Part shown: piece by piece, positions 28,623 to 36,535 of the stretch | Layout: each line of letters opens with the position of its first letter | How positions within the stretch are numbered: the first letter of the stretch is position 1 | Source of the DNA: a virus | Virus record (IMG/VR): IMGVR_UViG_3300010885_023196 | Span: 1 to 36,545 of that record | Reading direction: 5' to 3' (one strand) | Length of the DNA: 36,545 nt | Notes under the pieces: generated by a model | The model's input: only the letters and a program-made list of their open reading frames with translations | The model's database searches: none | Told to the model about the DNA's origin: nothing | Made by a program: the position numbers and the translations under genes

Positions 28623-29489
28623 ATGATTCTTATCGACTTTAGCAGTATTACTATAGCAACGGTTTTTGCTCAGGGGAAAAATGCACTAAACGAGGATTTG
28701 CTGCGGCATCAAATTCTTAACTCATTACGGATGTATAATTTGAAATATAGAGACCGTTATGGTAAAATGATTATTGCTTGTGACGGTGGATCCTGGAGAA
28801 AAGATTATTATGCACAATATAAGGCGGCGCGAAAAAAGAATCGTGATGCTAGTTCTATGGACTGGACTGAAATCTATAGGATTCTAAACAAGGTCCGTGA
28901 TGAGATTACTGAGTATATGCCCTATGCGGTAATTCAGATTAGAGGTGCTGAAGCAGATGATATTGTTGCTACACTTGTGGAAACTACTCAAGAGTTTGGA
29001 TCTTATGAGGACGTTATGATTATTTCTTCTGACAAGGATTTTATTCAACTTCAGAAATATGGTAATGTAGGCCAATATAGTCCAGCGACAAAGAAACTAA
29101 TATCAGATAAGAATCCTAAAAGGTATCTCTTTGAACATATTATCAAAGGATGCTCAGGAGACGGTGTCCCAAATATTCGTTCATGCGATGAAGCATTAAT
29201 AAATGAGGATATGAGACAAACTCCTATTCGTACAACTAGTATTGATGCTTGGTTTAAATCCTTTTCAGAAGGTAAACTCGAATCGGTTTTAACTACTGAG
29301 GAATATAGAAATTATATTCGTAATGAAACTTGTATTGATCTTTCTAAGATTCCCGAGAGTATTTCAAAACAGATTTTGGATGCTTATACTACGGCTCTAG
29401 TAACAGGTAATTCAAAGGTTTTTAATTATCTTATATCCAATAGATGTAATAATCTCTTGGAATGTTCGGGCGATTTCTTCCAAAAATAA
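28623..29489 (+). CDS. rnh: RNase H / 5'-3' exonuclease, T4 Rnh-like (288 aa)
   Basis: FEN/5' nuclease fold with metal ligands in order: MILIDFSS (Asp5), IIACDGGSWRKDYYAQYKAAR (Asp54 and the basic helix contacting DNA), RGAEADDIVATL (Glu110, Asp112, Asp113), IISSDKDFIQLQ (Asp137, Asp139) and GCSGDGVPNI (Asp180). It removes RNA primers and flaps on the lagging strand, working with the gp41-type helicase encoded upstream. Length is near T4 RNase H. Own early-type promoter. Confidence 0.88.
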   Translation: MILIDFSSITIATVFAQGKNALNEDLLRHQILNSLRMYNLKYRDRYGKMIIACDGGSWRKDYYAQYKAARKKNRDASSMDWTEIYRILNKVRDEITEYMPYAVIQIRGAEADDIVATLVETTQEFGSYEDVMIISSDKDFIQLQKYGNVGQYSPATKKLISDKNPKRYLFEHIIKGCSGDGVPNIRSCDEALINEDMRQTPIRTTSIDAWFKSFSEGKLESVLTTEEYRNYIRNETCIDLSKIPESISKQILDAYTTALVTGNSKVFNYLISNRCNNLLECSGDFFQK

Positions 29490-29504
29490 ACTGATATATA
29501 AAAT

Positions 29505-29954
29505 ATGATTCAACAACGGCAAGAAAAGCACGAAAGACTCCCTCATGAAGTTTTTGCACTTTTAGAAACTACTAAGAAAGTAGCTGAGCGAGTATCTATC
29601 CTTCAAGATAATACATCCTATTCAATTAAAACGATTCTACAAGCTGCATTTCAGGCAAATATTATCTTTGATCTTCCTGAAGGTGCGCCACCTTATACAG
29701 TATCTGCTATCCCGGCTGGAATGCAAAGATCTTCACTTAAGAAACAAATTGAGATACTTCCCCGATTTTTGATTGGATATGATAGAATTCCAAAAATGAA
29801 AAAGGAAATGCTTTTTATCCGACTCCTTGAAGATGTTGATGCCAAGGATGCAGAGATCCTTATTGCAATGAAAGATAAGACTCTAACTAAGTTATATCCA
29901 TTACTTACAATTGCTCTAGTTCGCAAAGCTTTTCCTATACTACTACCAGAATAA
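29505..29954 (+). CDS. Conserved phage protein downstream of RNase H (149 aa)
   Basis: All-helical; N-terminal basic helix (QQRQEKHERLPHEVFALLETT), a Pro-rich turn (LPEGAPPYTVSAIPAGM), then KKEMLFIRLLEDVDAKDAEILIAMKDKTL, a pattern shared with T4-like phage proteins that sit near replication or head genes. No enzyme residues stand out. Co-transcribed with RNase H. Confidence 0.65.
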   Translation: MIQQRQEKHERLPHEVFALLETTKKVAERVSILQDNTSYSIKTILQAAFQANIIFDLPEGAPPYTVSAIPAGMQRSSLKKQIEILPRFLIGYDRIPKMKKEMLFIRLLEDVDAKDAEILIAMKDKTLTKLYPLLTIALVRKAFPILLPE

Positions 29955-29989
29955 TACATATGACATACGAACAACTTGAATTTGATTTT

Positions 29990-29998
29990 TGCTATAAT
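29990..29998 (+). promoter_or_regulatory. Extended -10 element TGC-TATAAT
   Basis: TGC followed by perfect TATAAT (29993-29998), with no clear -35. Predicted start about 30005, giving about 12 nt to the GTG start at 30017. The extended -10 could replace the -35 contact. A 15-codon frame at 29958 crosses it but is too short to call. Confidence 0.45.
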
Positions 29999-30016
29999 AT
30001 TAATTAACTAATCATT

Positions 30017-30316
30017 GTGAAATATTCAAATTCACGAACAACATTTGGCGGAAAAGGTGATACCTTCAGATCTGACTTTATGAAATATCAAGAAGGATCA
30101 TTATGGCAGCATGAATGGTCCTCGGATATTCCCGAGAAAGAAGGCCAATATATGGTAAAGTATTATAATGAGAATAACAAACTTATTTTTGATACAGTAT
30201 ATTATACTACACATGATAATGATGGTATGCCAATTTCATCAATAGGAGGAGAATATCCGTTTCACTTTTGTAAAAATAAAGTTGGGCTCAAATTTAAATA
30301 TAAAGGAGATACATAA
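30017..30316 (+). CDS. Small hypothetical protein with GTG start (99 aa)
   Basis: GTG 30017 (KYSNSRTTFGGKGD); there is no ATG close by. Aromatic and Gly-rich, with KEGQYMVKYYNENNKLI and YPFHFCKNKVGLKFKY. Predicted beta-rich. No family. It lies 4 nt before the zinc-ribbon gene. Confidence 0.55.
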   Translation: MKYSNSRTTFGGKGDTFRSDFMKYQEGSLWQHEWSSDIPEKEGQYMVKYYNENNKLIFDTVYYTTHDNDGMPISSIGGEYPFHFCKNKVGLKFKYKGDT

Positions 30317-30320
30317 TATT

Positions 30321-30578
30321 ATGCGATACGATTTTTTTTGTGATAACTGTTCCCATGAATGGGAAGAAACTCAATTTATGAATGACAGAGATATACCTAC
30401 AACACTTCCATGTCCGAAGTGCCAAACCAAAAATAAAATTAGACGCGTTATTAGAAGTCTCGCTATATCCTATGAGGGAAATCAAACGATACTTCAACGA
30501 GCAGGATCGGGATGGAACGATGTCCTCAATAAAGTTAAAAAGGCAAGCGGTAGAAAAAATAGTATAGAAACACGTTGA
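30321..30578 (+). CDS. FmdB-like zinc-ribbon protein (85 aa)
   Basis: ATG 30321. N-terminal MRYDFFCDNCSHEWEE (Cys7-x2-Cys10) and LPCPKCQTK (Cys31-x2-Cys34) match the FmdB-type regulatory zinc ribbon: YxF.C..C.H.FE...C..C. The tail is basic and helical. Proteins of this type are widespread in bacteria and phages; function uncertain. One of the few genes with a purine-rich GGAG upstream (30304-30307), though 13 nt from the start. Confidence 0.72.
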   Translation: MRYDFFCDNCSHEWEETQFMNDRDIPTTLPCPKCQTKNKIRRVIRSLAISYEGNQTILQRAGSGWNDVLNKVKKASGRKNSIETR

Positions 30579-30583
30579 CTCAT

Positions 30584-30754
30584 ATGTCATCAACAAAAAA
30601 AGGAAGCAAAAAAGGCGGTGGATCACGTAAGAATGATTATTCTTCTGATGATGATTCTAGGAGCGGTAATAAGAAGTTGAAGAAAACAAGATTCAATAGT
30701 GACCGCGACGACAAACGAGTACAACAAGAAATGTTCATAGAACGGGATTATTGA
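30584..30754 (+). CDS. Very basic low-complexity protein (56 aa)
   Basis: ATG 30584, TGA 30752-30754. Lys/Ser/Gly-rich start (MSSTKKGSKKGGGSRKN), an acidic patch (SSDDDSR), then Lys/Arg-rich helix. Intrinsically disordered and likely nucleic-acid-binding. It overlaps the following ATG by one base, so is coupled to it. No family recognised. Confidence 0.55.
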   Translation: MSSTKKGSKKGGGSRKNDYSSDDDSRSGNKKLKKTRFNSDRDDKRVQQEMFIERDY

Positions 30755-31080
30755 TGAGTATTATTACCGAAGATGAATCTCCGCCTCATTCATTTGCAGA
30801 ACTTTATTGCCATAGAACAGCATTATTTGCTGCTCTCATGAAGGCTAATCCTAGTATATCATATATTTCTAGATTACATTCGGATGGAACCTTTCTATCT
30901 GGAATGTTTATAGGTGGTATGACATTACCTACAGGACAAATTACATATCATATGGAAATGAAATATTGGTCTATGTTTTCAGGTATTACAAGTATTGAAA
31001 TTCTTGATCGGGCTCCTGAATGGGATGGCCATTCATCTGATACTGTTGTGGATCGTTTGATAGATTGGACAAAACAATGA
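30754..31080 (+). CDS. Conserved phage WDGH-motif protein (108 aa)
   Basis: Recognised by HSFAELYCHRTALFAALMKA, SRLHSDGTF, ITYHMEMKYW and APEWDGHSS (87-95), the signature of a small protein family common in large phages and known only as WDGH-containing. Function unknown. The start overlaps the stop of the basic protein and its own stop overlaps the nuclease start (ATGA), placing all three in one unit. Confidence 0.75.
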   Translation: MSIITEDESPPHSFAELYCHRTALFAALMKANPSISYISRLHSDGTFLSGMFIGGMTLPTGQITYHMEMKYWSMFSGITSIEILDRAPEWDGHSSDTVVDRLIDWTKQ

Positions 31081-31781
31081 TTACCGAACCGCGACGGCAT
31101 TTCATTCACGAGCCTATATCACTTGGTTATACGGATCTTTCTACCTCAACAGAAAACACAGGTCGTACATATACAACACCATCAGGAAAGAAATATCCTT
31201 CAATAACAACTATTCTTGGCATTCGCGGAAAAGATGCTATTATGGAATGGAGACGACGAGTTGGTAATGAAGAAGCTAACAGAGTTTCCCGTCATGCTGC
31301 CACACGAGGAACTGCTCTTCATTCAATTGCCGAACGATATTTGAATAATGAGGAAAAGTATTTTACAGATACTGAAATGCCTCATGTTAAGGCGATGTTT
31401 CATAGTATAAAACCTTCCATTGACAAATATGTTGGTAAGGTCATTATGCAGGAAGTTCCCCTTTATTCGGATTTCCTAGGCATCGCAGGAAGAGTCGATT
31501 TAATTGCAGAGTTTAACGGAAAGAGATCCATTATTGACTTTAAAACCTCAAGTCGTATTAAAGCAAAGGAAGATATATCAAACTATTTCATTCAGGCTGC
31601 GTTTTATGCAATTGCCATGGAAGAACGAACTACTCTTCCAGTATCACAATTGGTTATTATGATGACAGTTGAGAATTCAAATAAGCCTCTAATATTTCTT
31701 GAGAAGAGAGATAACTGGACGGATGAACTGCAAAAAGCTATTAAGGAATATAATGCATCCAAGTTGTTTGGTCATAGTTAA
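31077..31781 (+). CDS. PD-(D/E)XK exonuclease, RecB-like (234 aa)
   Basis: ATG 31077 in the ATGA overlap. Motifs: GTALHSIAERYL (78-89, the helix with the early Glu), EVPLY (126-130), AGRVDLIAEF (137-146) with Asp141, SIIDFKTSS (151-159) with Asp154-Lys156, and YFIQAAFYAIA (170-180) with the Gln of the Q-x3-Y motif. This is the full core of a RecB/MGME1-type nuclease. It probably trims DNA ends in replication or recombination, or degrades host DNA. It ends just before a glycosyltransferase with its own promoter. Confidence 0.8.
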   Translation: MITEPRRHFIHEPISLGYTDLSTSTENTGRTYTTPSGKKYPSITTILGIRGKDAIMEWRRRVGNEEANRVSRHAATRGTALHSIAERYLNNEEKYFTDTEMPHVKAMFHSIKPSIDKYVGKVIMQEVPLYSDFLGIAGRVDLIAEFNGKRSIIDFKTSSRIKAKEDISNYFIQAAFYAIAMEERTTLPVSQLVIMMTVENSNKPLIFLEKRDNWTDELQKAIKEYNASKLFGHS

Positions 31782-31787
31782 ATACAT

Positions 31788-31795
31788 TATAAATA
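31788..31795 (+). promoter_or_regulatory. T4-late-type promoter TATAAATA (glyco/methyl cassette)
   Basis: Exact octamer 9 nt before ATG 31805. It would be the promoter for the whole cassette to 35786, whose genes abut or overlap. Confidence 0.6.
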
Positions 31796-31804
31796 AAGCA
31801 TAAT

Positions 31805-32530
31805 ATGCAAACAATAGATCTTTTTATTCGTACATATGCAGGTGACGCCCAATGGTTACCATATTGCCTTAGCTCTATTAAGAAATATTGCTCTGGATTT
31901 TCAAATCTTATTGTTGTAACTCCTGAATCATCAAGATCTGTTATTGAACCAATCGCCTTAAAGTATGGAGCAAAGTTTTTTGTGTGCCTCCAATTACATA
32001 CCGATGATTATATTGGACAACAAGCAACCAAAATGATGGCAGATACGTGGTGTACATCCGATGCAATTTGTTATGTTGATTCTGATGTTATATTCATAAG
32101 AGATACCACCCCGAAACTTATACTAACAGAATCTGGTAGTATTAATATGATTAAAACAGCATATGCTACTATCGAATGTCCATGGCAAAGTATAACAGAA
32201 AATGCTGTAGGGTTTCCAGTTGAGTTTGAATATATGCGCCGGATGCCCCTAACATATAATAGAGATTTATTAGAGTTCACTAGAAATCATATTGAAAAGA
32301 CGCATGGCAGAACTTTTCAACAATTCATTGAAGAAGTTCCTGGTAGACATTTATCGGAATTTAACATCTTAGGCGCTATAGCTGATAAATTTATGCCTGA
32401 GAAATTCAATTTTACAGATTCATCCATAGACCCTTTACCCGAGTTATATATAAAGCAATTTTGGTCTTGGGGTGGAGTTTCAGCAGATGTTAAACAACAA
32501 ATAGAAGAAATACTATCAGGAAACAACTAA
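31805..32530 (+). CDS. GT-A-fold glycosyltransferase-like protein (241 aa)
   Basis: N-terminal nucleotide-binding segment (IDLFIRTYAGDAQWLPYCLSS) and a DxD-like YVDSDVIF (90-97; Asp92 and Asp94) that would bind the metal of a sugar-nucleotide. A C-terminal WSWGG is a possible acceptor-site part. No transmembrane segment. It is AT-rich like the phage core, unlike the genes downstream. It could glycosylate a virion protein, DNA base or host polymer; the target is unknown. Confidence 0.6.
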   Translation: MQTIDLFIRTYAGDAQWLPYCLSSIKKYCSGFSNLIVVTPESSRSVIEPIALKYGAKFFVCLQLHTDDYIGQQATKMMADTWCTSDAICYVDSDVIFIRDTTPKLILTESGSINMIKTAYATIECPWQSITENAVGFPVEFEYMRRMPLTYNRDLLEFTRNHIEKTHGRTFQQFIEEVPGRHLSEFNILGAIADKFMPEKFNFTDSSIDPLPELYIKQFWSWGGVSADVKQQIEEILSGNN

Positions 32531-32531
32531 T

Positions 32532-33062
32532 ATGCCACTGAATACCGATATACTCAGATCCCATTTAAATCCTATATTCATAGAAACCGGGACTTATCTT
32601 GGAGAAGGTGTACAAGCCGCGCTTGAAGCAGGCTTTGAACGAATCTGGACAGTTGATCTTGAACTAGATAAAAGATGGGAGGCTGAACAACCCTTTCCAC
32701 AATCACCCAATATAAATTTTGCTGTTGGTGATTCTGCATTATTTCTTGCAGATCTAGTTCCTACCGTAGATGCTCCCGCGACATTTTGGCTTGACGCTCA
32801 CCCAACTGGATACTTCAATCTATTGCAACCAGATCTCCCACTTATCAACGAACTTCTTGCCTTGAGTTTCAGTCCACGACATTTTGATGACATCATTCTA
32901 ATTGATGATCTACGTCTCTTTAACTCTGAGGATCAAATACGATTGACTGCGTTCATTCGACTCCTATGGCCAGATTGTACAATTGATATAATAGATTCTT
33001 CCATTATCCCACAAGACATTTTTAGAATCAGAAACATCAAACCCAAAAAAGAAAACAAATAG
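32532..33062 (+). CDS. Class I SAM methyltransferase-like protein (176 aa)
   Basis: Starts 1 nt after the glycosyltransferase. The first beta-alpha unit reads PIFIETGTYLGEGVQAAL (13-30), a GxG-type SAM loop, followed by RIWTVDLE with the acidic end of strand 2 and a later FWLDAHPTG. The family resembles short methyltransferases of sugar clusters. From here the composition is richer in GC. Substrate unknown. Confidence 0.6.
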   Translation: MPLNTDILRSHLNPIFIETGTYLGEGVQAALEAGFERIWTVDLELDKRWEAEQPFPQSPNINFAVGDSALFLADLVPTVDAPATFWLDAHPTGYFNLLQPDLPLINELLALSFSPRHFDDIILIDDLRLFNSEDQIRLTAFIRLLWPDCTIDIIDSSIIPQDIFRIRNIKPKKENK

Positions 33063-33075
33063 AAATAACAATAAT

Positions 33076-33585
33076 ATGAATGAAAACAATCCTGCTATAG
33101 AAACATTGAACTGGGGAAGCCACTTACCAGCATTAATGGCATGCGTTGCCGTTGGTAATGGTCCGGTACTTGAAATCGGGTCTGGACACTTCTCCACTCC
33201 GTGCCTCCACTCGATCTGTTCCGCACTTGGGCACCATCTTGTTACGACAGAAATGAATGACGACTGGAGAATGAAATTTATGAATTATTCAGGCCCGTCC
33301 CATGAAGTCTTGAAACAGACTCGTGGATTGCTTGAAGAATTATCGAAGCAACAATGGGGGGTGGTTCTTGTTGACGACCAGGCCGACGACCGTTTGGACT
33401 GGTTTTATATGTTTGCCAACTCATCACGCTATGTACTATTCCATGATGCTAATTTTGACGAATATCGGCAACCCTTAAATGACTGGATTGCCGCCAATCC
33501 GTGCAACTCACGTATCTATACTGGCTATGGCCCACATACATTGGTCATCTCCAAGGAGCATCAAATTCCCTTATTACAACCATGA
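33076..33585 (+). CDS. Class I methyltransferase-like protein (169 aa)
   Basis: GNGPVLEIGSGHFSTPCLH (about 27-45) holds the E/DxGxG-type SAM loop; VTTEMNDDW is strand 2 and VVLVDDQADDR strand 4. Short for a methyltransferase, with no target-binding domain visible. Clearly GC-richer than the phage core (34 G/C in the 60 bases from 33181). Overlaps the next gene by 4 nt. Confidence 0.6.
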   Translation: MNENNPAIETLNWGSHLPALMACVAVGNGPVLEIGSGHFSTPCLHSICSALGHHLVTTEMNDDWRMKFMNYSGPSHEVLKQTRGLLEELSKQQWGVVLVDDQADDRLDWFYMFANSSRYVLFHDANFDEYRQPLNDWIAANPCNSRIYTGYGPHTLVISKEHQIPLLQP

Positions 33586-34238
33586 GTGCAATCGAAGAAT
33601 TACCGAACGGACAATGGGTCATTGCTAATGACACCCACATATCGAGATGGTCTCGTGAATGGGGAACCATCAAATGTGATCCTGCACTTTTTGAGATCAT
33701 GACCCCATGGCTTAATGACATTGAAGTAGTATGGGACATCGGAGCATTTATTGGGGATCATACAAGATTCTATCTCGACCTCGGGAAAACCGTAGTTGCA
33801 GTCGAGCCAAATCCGCTCTCATTCAAGTGTCTCTCACATAACTGCCCAGAAGCCACCCTACTTAATGTTGCGGCATCTAGGGTAAAAGGAAAACTTTGTT
33901 TCAGTCAGCTCGACAACGCTGGGGCATCTAGGATTACAGTTGACGGATCTATCAAGGTAACCGCAACTCCCTTAGACTCCCTTGATCTTCCACCGCCAGG
34001 ATTTGTAAAGATAGATGCAGAGGGATGGGAATATGACGTGATCCAGGGTATGTCCAAGACCCTTGAAAAGTACCGACCGCTCATGTTCATTGAGATCAAT
34101 GCTGAAGCCCTAAAAACTAATGGGCACTGTGCAGATGACATAGTTGAACTTCTCAAAGACCTCGGTTACACCAAGTTCCAGATATACCCGCAAGAACTTG
34201 AATGGACTGAACCACAATTCGACATCCTAGTAAGCTAA
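33582..34238 (+). CDS. FkbM-family methyltransferase (218 aa)
   Basis: ATG 33582 in the overlap with the previous stop. WDIGAFIGDHTRFYLDLG is motif I, VAVEPNPLSFKCL motif II (the FkbM 'EPNP'), VAASRVKG strand 3, and LPPPGFVKIDAEGWEYDVIQGM motif with the typical 'KIDxEGxE' of FkbM methyltransferases. These usually O-methylate sugars or amino acids on surface polymers. High GC and a one-base overlap with the next gene. Confidence 0.75.
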   Translation: MSAIEELPNGQWVIANDTHISRWSREWGTIKCDPALFEIMTPWLNDIEVVWDIGAFIGDHTRFYLDLGKTVVAVEPNPLSFKCLSHNCPEATLLNVAASRVKGKLCFSQLDNAGASRITVDGSIKVTATPLDSLDLPPPGFVKIDAEGWEYDVIQGMSKTLEKYRPLMFIEINAEALKTNGHCADDIVELLKDLGYTKFQIYPQELEWTEPQFDILVS

Positions 34239-35008
34239 TGATACCGATCACTACCAATATGCTCAGAGAACACTATGAGCAAAACAATTATTCATTCGGG
34301 AATCCTGGGGCATTCTATACCATCTGCCTTGTTGGAAGTTGCCGCATTGTTCCTATTCTAAATTATTTTCGAGCCTACAATGACTTGAATGGAAGCCCAT
34401 TTGAGTTGGTGTGCTTAAATCCGGTAGAGATGTGGAAAGGTCCGGGAACCGACATCGCAGATTGTGCTAGCGAGAGATTAAAGGATTACAGATTTAAGCA
34501 TGTGGATACGCTTATATGTGAGAGCTTAAAACACTGTGGCCCGCTCAATACCTTCGAAGACGAGCCACAGAACGTATTTACATCACTAAACTGTAATGCT
34601 GAGACTGTTTTACGGATTCCCAATTGGCATGGAATGCTATTCTATGACGTGGAGGTTGAGCATTACAATAAAGAGTATGCAGCCCTTTCTCATATTGACC
34701 GCATCTCAATGCTTAGAACCATAGCGGCATTGTACAAAACCAAGTTTCTGAACCGCTGTGATAAGTCCAGCTTTCCCGAACTCAGGCAATGGGCTGAGGA
34801 TAATTGGTTGACAACCCGCATGGGATGGACATCTGAACATGTATGCCGAAACCTGACATGGAAGTACTTTGAACTTATCTGCCGTGACATGGGACTGACC
34901 ATCACCCGCGATCTTACAGAACACCCTCTTTGTGTCATGGATTCCTATGCAGCCACAGGGGCTATTATTAGGGATCTTGATCGTGAAGCAAACAACTGGA
35001 AATATTAA
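34238..35008 (+). CDS. Hypothetical protein of the GC-rich cassette (256 aa)
   Basis: Start overlaps the FkbM stop (TAATG). A segment FYTICLVGSCRIVPILNYF (about 26-44) resembles the opening 'xxGNCQ'-type strand of WcbI-like polysaccharide enzymes, but no further motif confirms it. Rich in Cys and aromatic residues in the C-terminal half. Its membership of a glyco/methyl cassette suggests a surface-polymer or glycan role. Confidence 0.5.
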   Translation: MIPITTNMLREHYEQNNYSFGNPGAFYTICLVGSCRIVPILNYFRAYNDLNGSPFELVCLNPVEMWKGPGTDIADCASERLKDYRFKHVDTLICESLKHCGPLNTFEDEPQNVFTSLNCNAETVLRIPNWHGMLFYDVEVEHYNKEYAALSHIDRISMLRTIAALYKTKFLNRCDKSSFPELRQWAEDNWLTTRMGWTSEHVCRNLTWKYFELICRDMGLTITRDLTEHPLCVMDSYAATGAIIRDLDREANNWKY

Positions 35009-35012
35009 TACA

Positions 35013-35786
35013 ATGAAAATAGACAGAGTAATGTTAGTGTGGGATGGAAATCCTTTTTATGAAGGATTCTATGAAATGCATGAGAAATTGTGGGCGAAAC
35101 TCGGGATTAAGACGGGTCTTGTATATGTGTCAAACGGCGCAAATGCAGCTGCTATTCCGAAGACAGGAGATGTCCGTGTTCTCGAAGATAGAAGCACGGT
35201 ACCATTTACACCGCCACCCGGGAGAAATTGGAAGGCGACTATGGCGATTATCCATGGTCCGCGTCTATTCCCAGGTGAGGTTGTGGCGGTAACGGGAATG
35301 GATCAGTTTCCAGCCAGCAGACGTTTTATTGATGCCATCGCGGATGTCCCGGATGACCAACTAGTGTCTGCTTTTGGAAGCAAGGCACATCTTGCAACTG
35401 GGTCAATTGTAGCTCATCATGATGTATGGTCGAAGGTTATGGAACCTGCACCGATGGATTTCACCGAACTACTTGAATGGACGTGGGCTCTCGGCCTAAA
35501 TGTCGATGGACACCGAGATATTAACCAACAATCAATCGCCATTGGATGGGGAAATGACGAGGTATTGTTTGCACAACTTGTGCGAGAGTCTGATGTAAAA
35601 GTCCACACAGTATTCAAAGACGCTTGGGAACAATGGATGAATCGTGTACTCGGAATTACTCAGATAGTGCCAGACCCGCAAAAACTAGCTGAAGGATTCT
35701 ACTCCGAACTCCATATTCGGCTCCCAATGTCGGATCTTGATAGAACTACATTCAATACGCTCATAGGAATGGAACCATTCCTATAA
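35013..35786 (+). CDS. Possible glycosyltransferase-like protein of the GC-rich cassette (257 aa)
   Basis: ATG 35013, 4 nt after the previous stop. The N-terminus (IDRVMLVWDGNPFYEGFYEM) and EVVAVTGMDQFPASRRFIDA in the middle have the look of a nucleotide-sugar transferase without a clear DxD; the assignment is weak. Last gene of the cassette, followed by a perfect hairpin. Confidence 0.45.
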   Translation: MKIDRVMLVWDGNPFYEGFYEMHEKLWAKLGIKTGLVYVSNGANAAAIPKTGDVRVLEDRSTVPFTPPPGRNWKATMAIIHGPRLFPGEVVAVTGMDQFPASRRFIDAIADVPDDQLVSAFGSKAHLATGSIVAHHDVWSKVMEPAPMDFTELLEWTWALGLNVDGHRDINQQSIAIGWGNDEVLFAQLVRESDVKVHTVFKDAWEQWMNRVLGITQIVPDPQKLAEGFYSELHIRLPMSDLDRTTFNTLIGMEPFL

Positions 35787-35812
35787 AAAACTCTAGCCAC
35801 ACAATTTAGTCT

Positions 35813-35845
35813 CCATCCAGGATTGTATAATAAAATCCTGGATGG
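35813..35845 (+). terminator. Perfect 12-bp hairpin after the GC-rich cassette
   Basis: CCATCCAGGATT 35813-35824 pairs exactly with AATCCTGGATGG 35834-35845 around a 9-nt loop (GTATAATAA). No T-run follows directly (CAGAATAG), so it may be a terminator that relies on the stem or a processing site. It marks the change back to AT-rich sequence. Confidence 0.65.
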
Positions 35846-35914
35846 CAGAATAGTTTGTTCCTATTCTTGAACTTATAGAAGTAACTTAATTATTAATCCG
35901 ATATATACTTTAAC

Positions 35915-36535
35915 ATGGCTCATACAAAACAAACAAAGAATAACGGCGGTCTTCTTGATATTCTAAAAAAAGGTCCGCATGAATCGATTAGTTATGATTA
36001 TGGTGTAGTTCGAACATACTATCTTTCCGAAGAACTAGGAGATCCCGCTGATTATATTGATTGGTTTCATGAAATGCGCAATGCAAGAGATTCCGATGTA
36101 ATTAAAATAGTGTGTAACTGTTATGGTGGAAATCTTTTTACTACAATTCAATTTATGCAAGCATTATCAGAAACAGATGCTCATATTTGTGTTTCAGTTG
36201 AAGGTGCTTGTATGTCAGCTGCAACACTTATCTTCCTCATGGCTGATGAGTATCAAATTACAAACCATTCACAATTTCTTTTTCACAACTACTCTGGTGG
36301 TTCTGCTGGAAAGGGCGGTGAAATGTATAATGATATTATTAATAAGAAAAAGTGGACCGAAACACTATTTGCAGAAATGTATGCAGATTTTCTAACACCC
36401 GAAGAAATTAAGGACCTATCTCATGATAAAGATATTTGGCTGGACGCAAATCAAGTTCTTGAGCGCCTTGAAAAGCGCGGAAAGATGATTGAGAAAAAAG
36501 CAAAGAAGGCTGAAAAGACAAAGAAAAGCGAATAA
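35915..36535 (+). CDS. ClpP-like serine protease (206 aa)
   Basis: ClpP/crotonase fold: VCNCYGGNLFTTIQF (66-80), then VEGACMSAATLIFLMADEY with nucleophile Ser101, FLFHNYSGG with His124, and a candidate Asp in DIWLDANQ (173-180). The C-terminus is a Lys-rich tail (KRGKMIEKKAKKAEKTKK). Phage ClpP-like proteins act either as capsid maturation proteases or as modulators of host proteolysis; this one lacks an obvious N-terminal docking loop of host ClpP. The Lys-rich tail is unusual. Confidence 0.8.
   Translation: MAHTKQTKNNGGLLDILKKGPHESISYDYGVVRTYYLSEELGDPADYIDWFHEMRNARDSDVIKIVCNCYGGNLFTTIQFMQALSETDAHICVSVEGACMSAATLIFLMADEYQITNHSQFLFHNYSGGSAGKGGEMYNDIINKKKWTETLFAEMYADFLTPEEIKDLSHDKDIWLDANQVLERLEKRGKMIEKKAKKAEKTKKSE

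Noticed and set aside
29958-30005. A 15-codon frame between the RNase H-linked gene and 30017
   Set aside because: Too short, with an extended -10 promoter inside it; more likely regulatory DNA.
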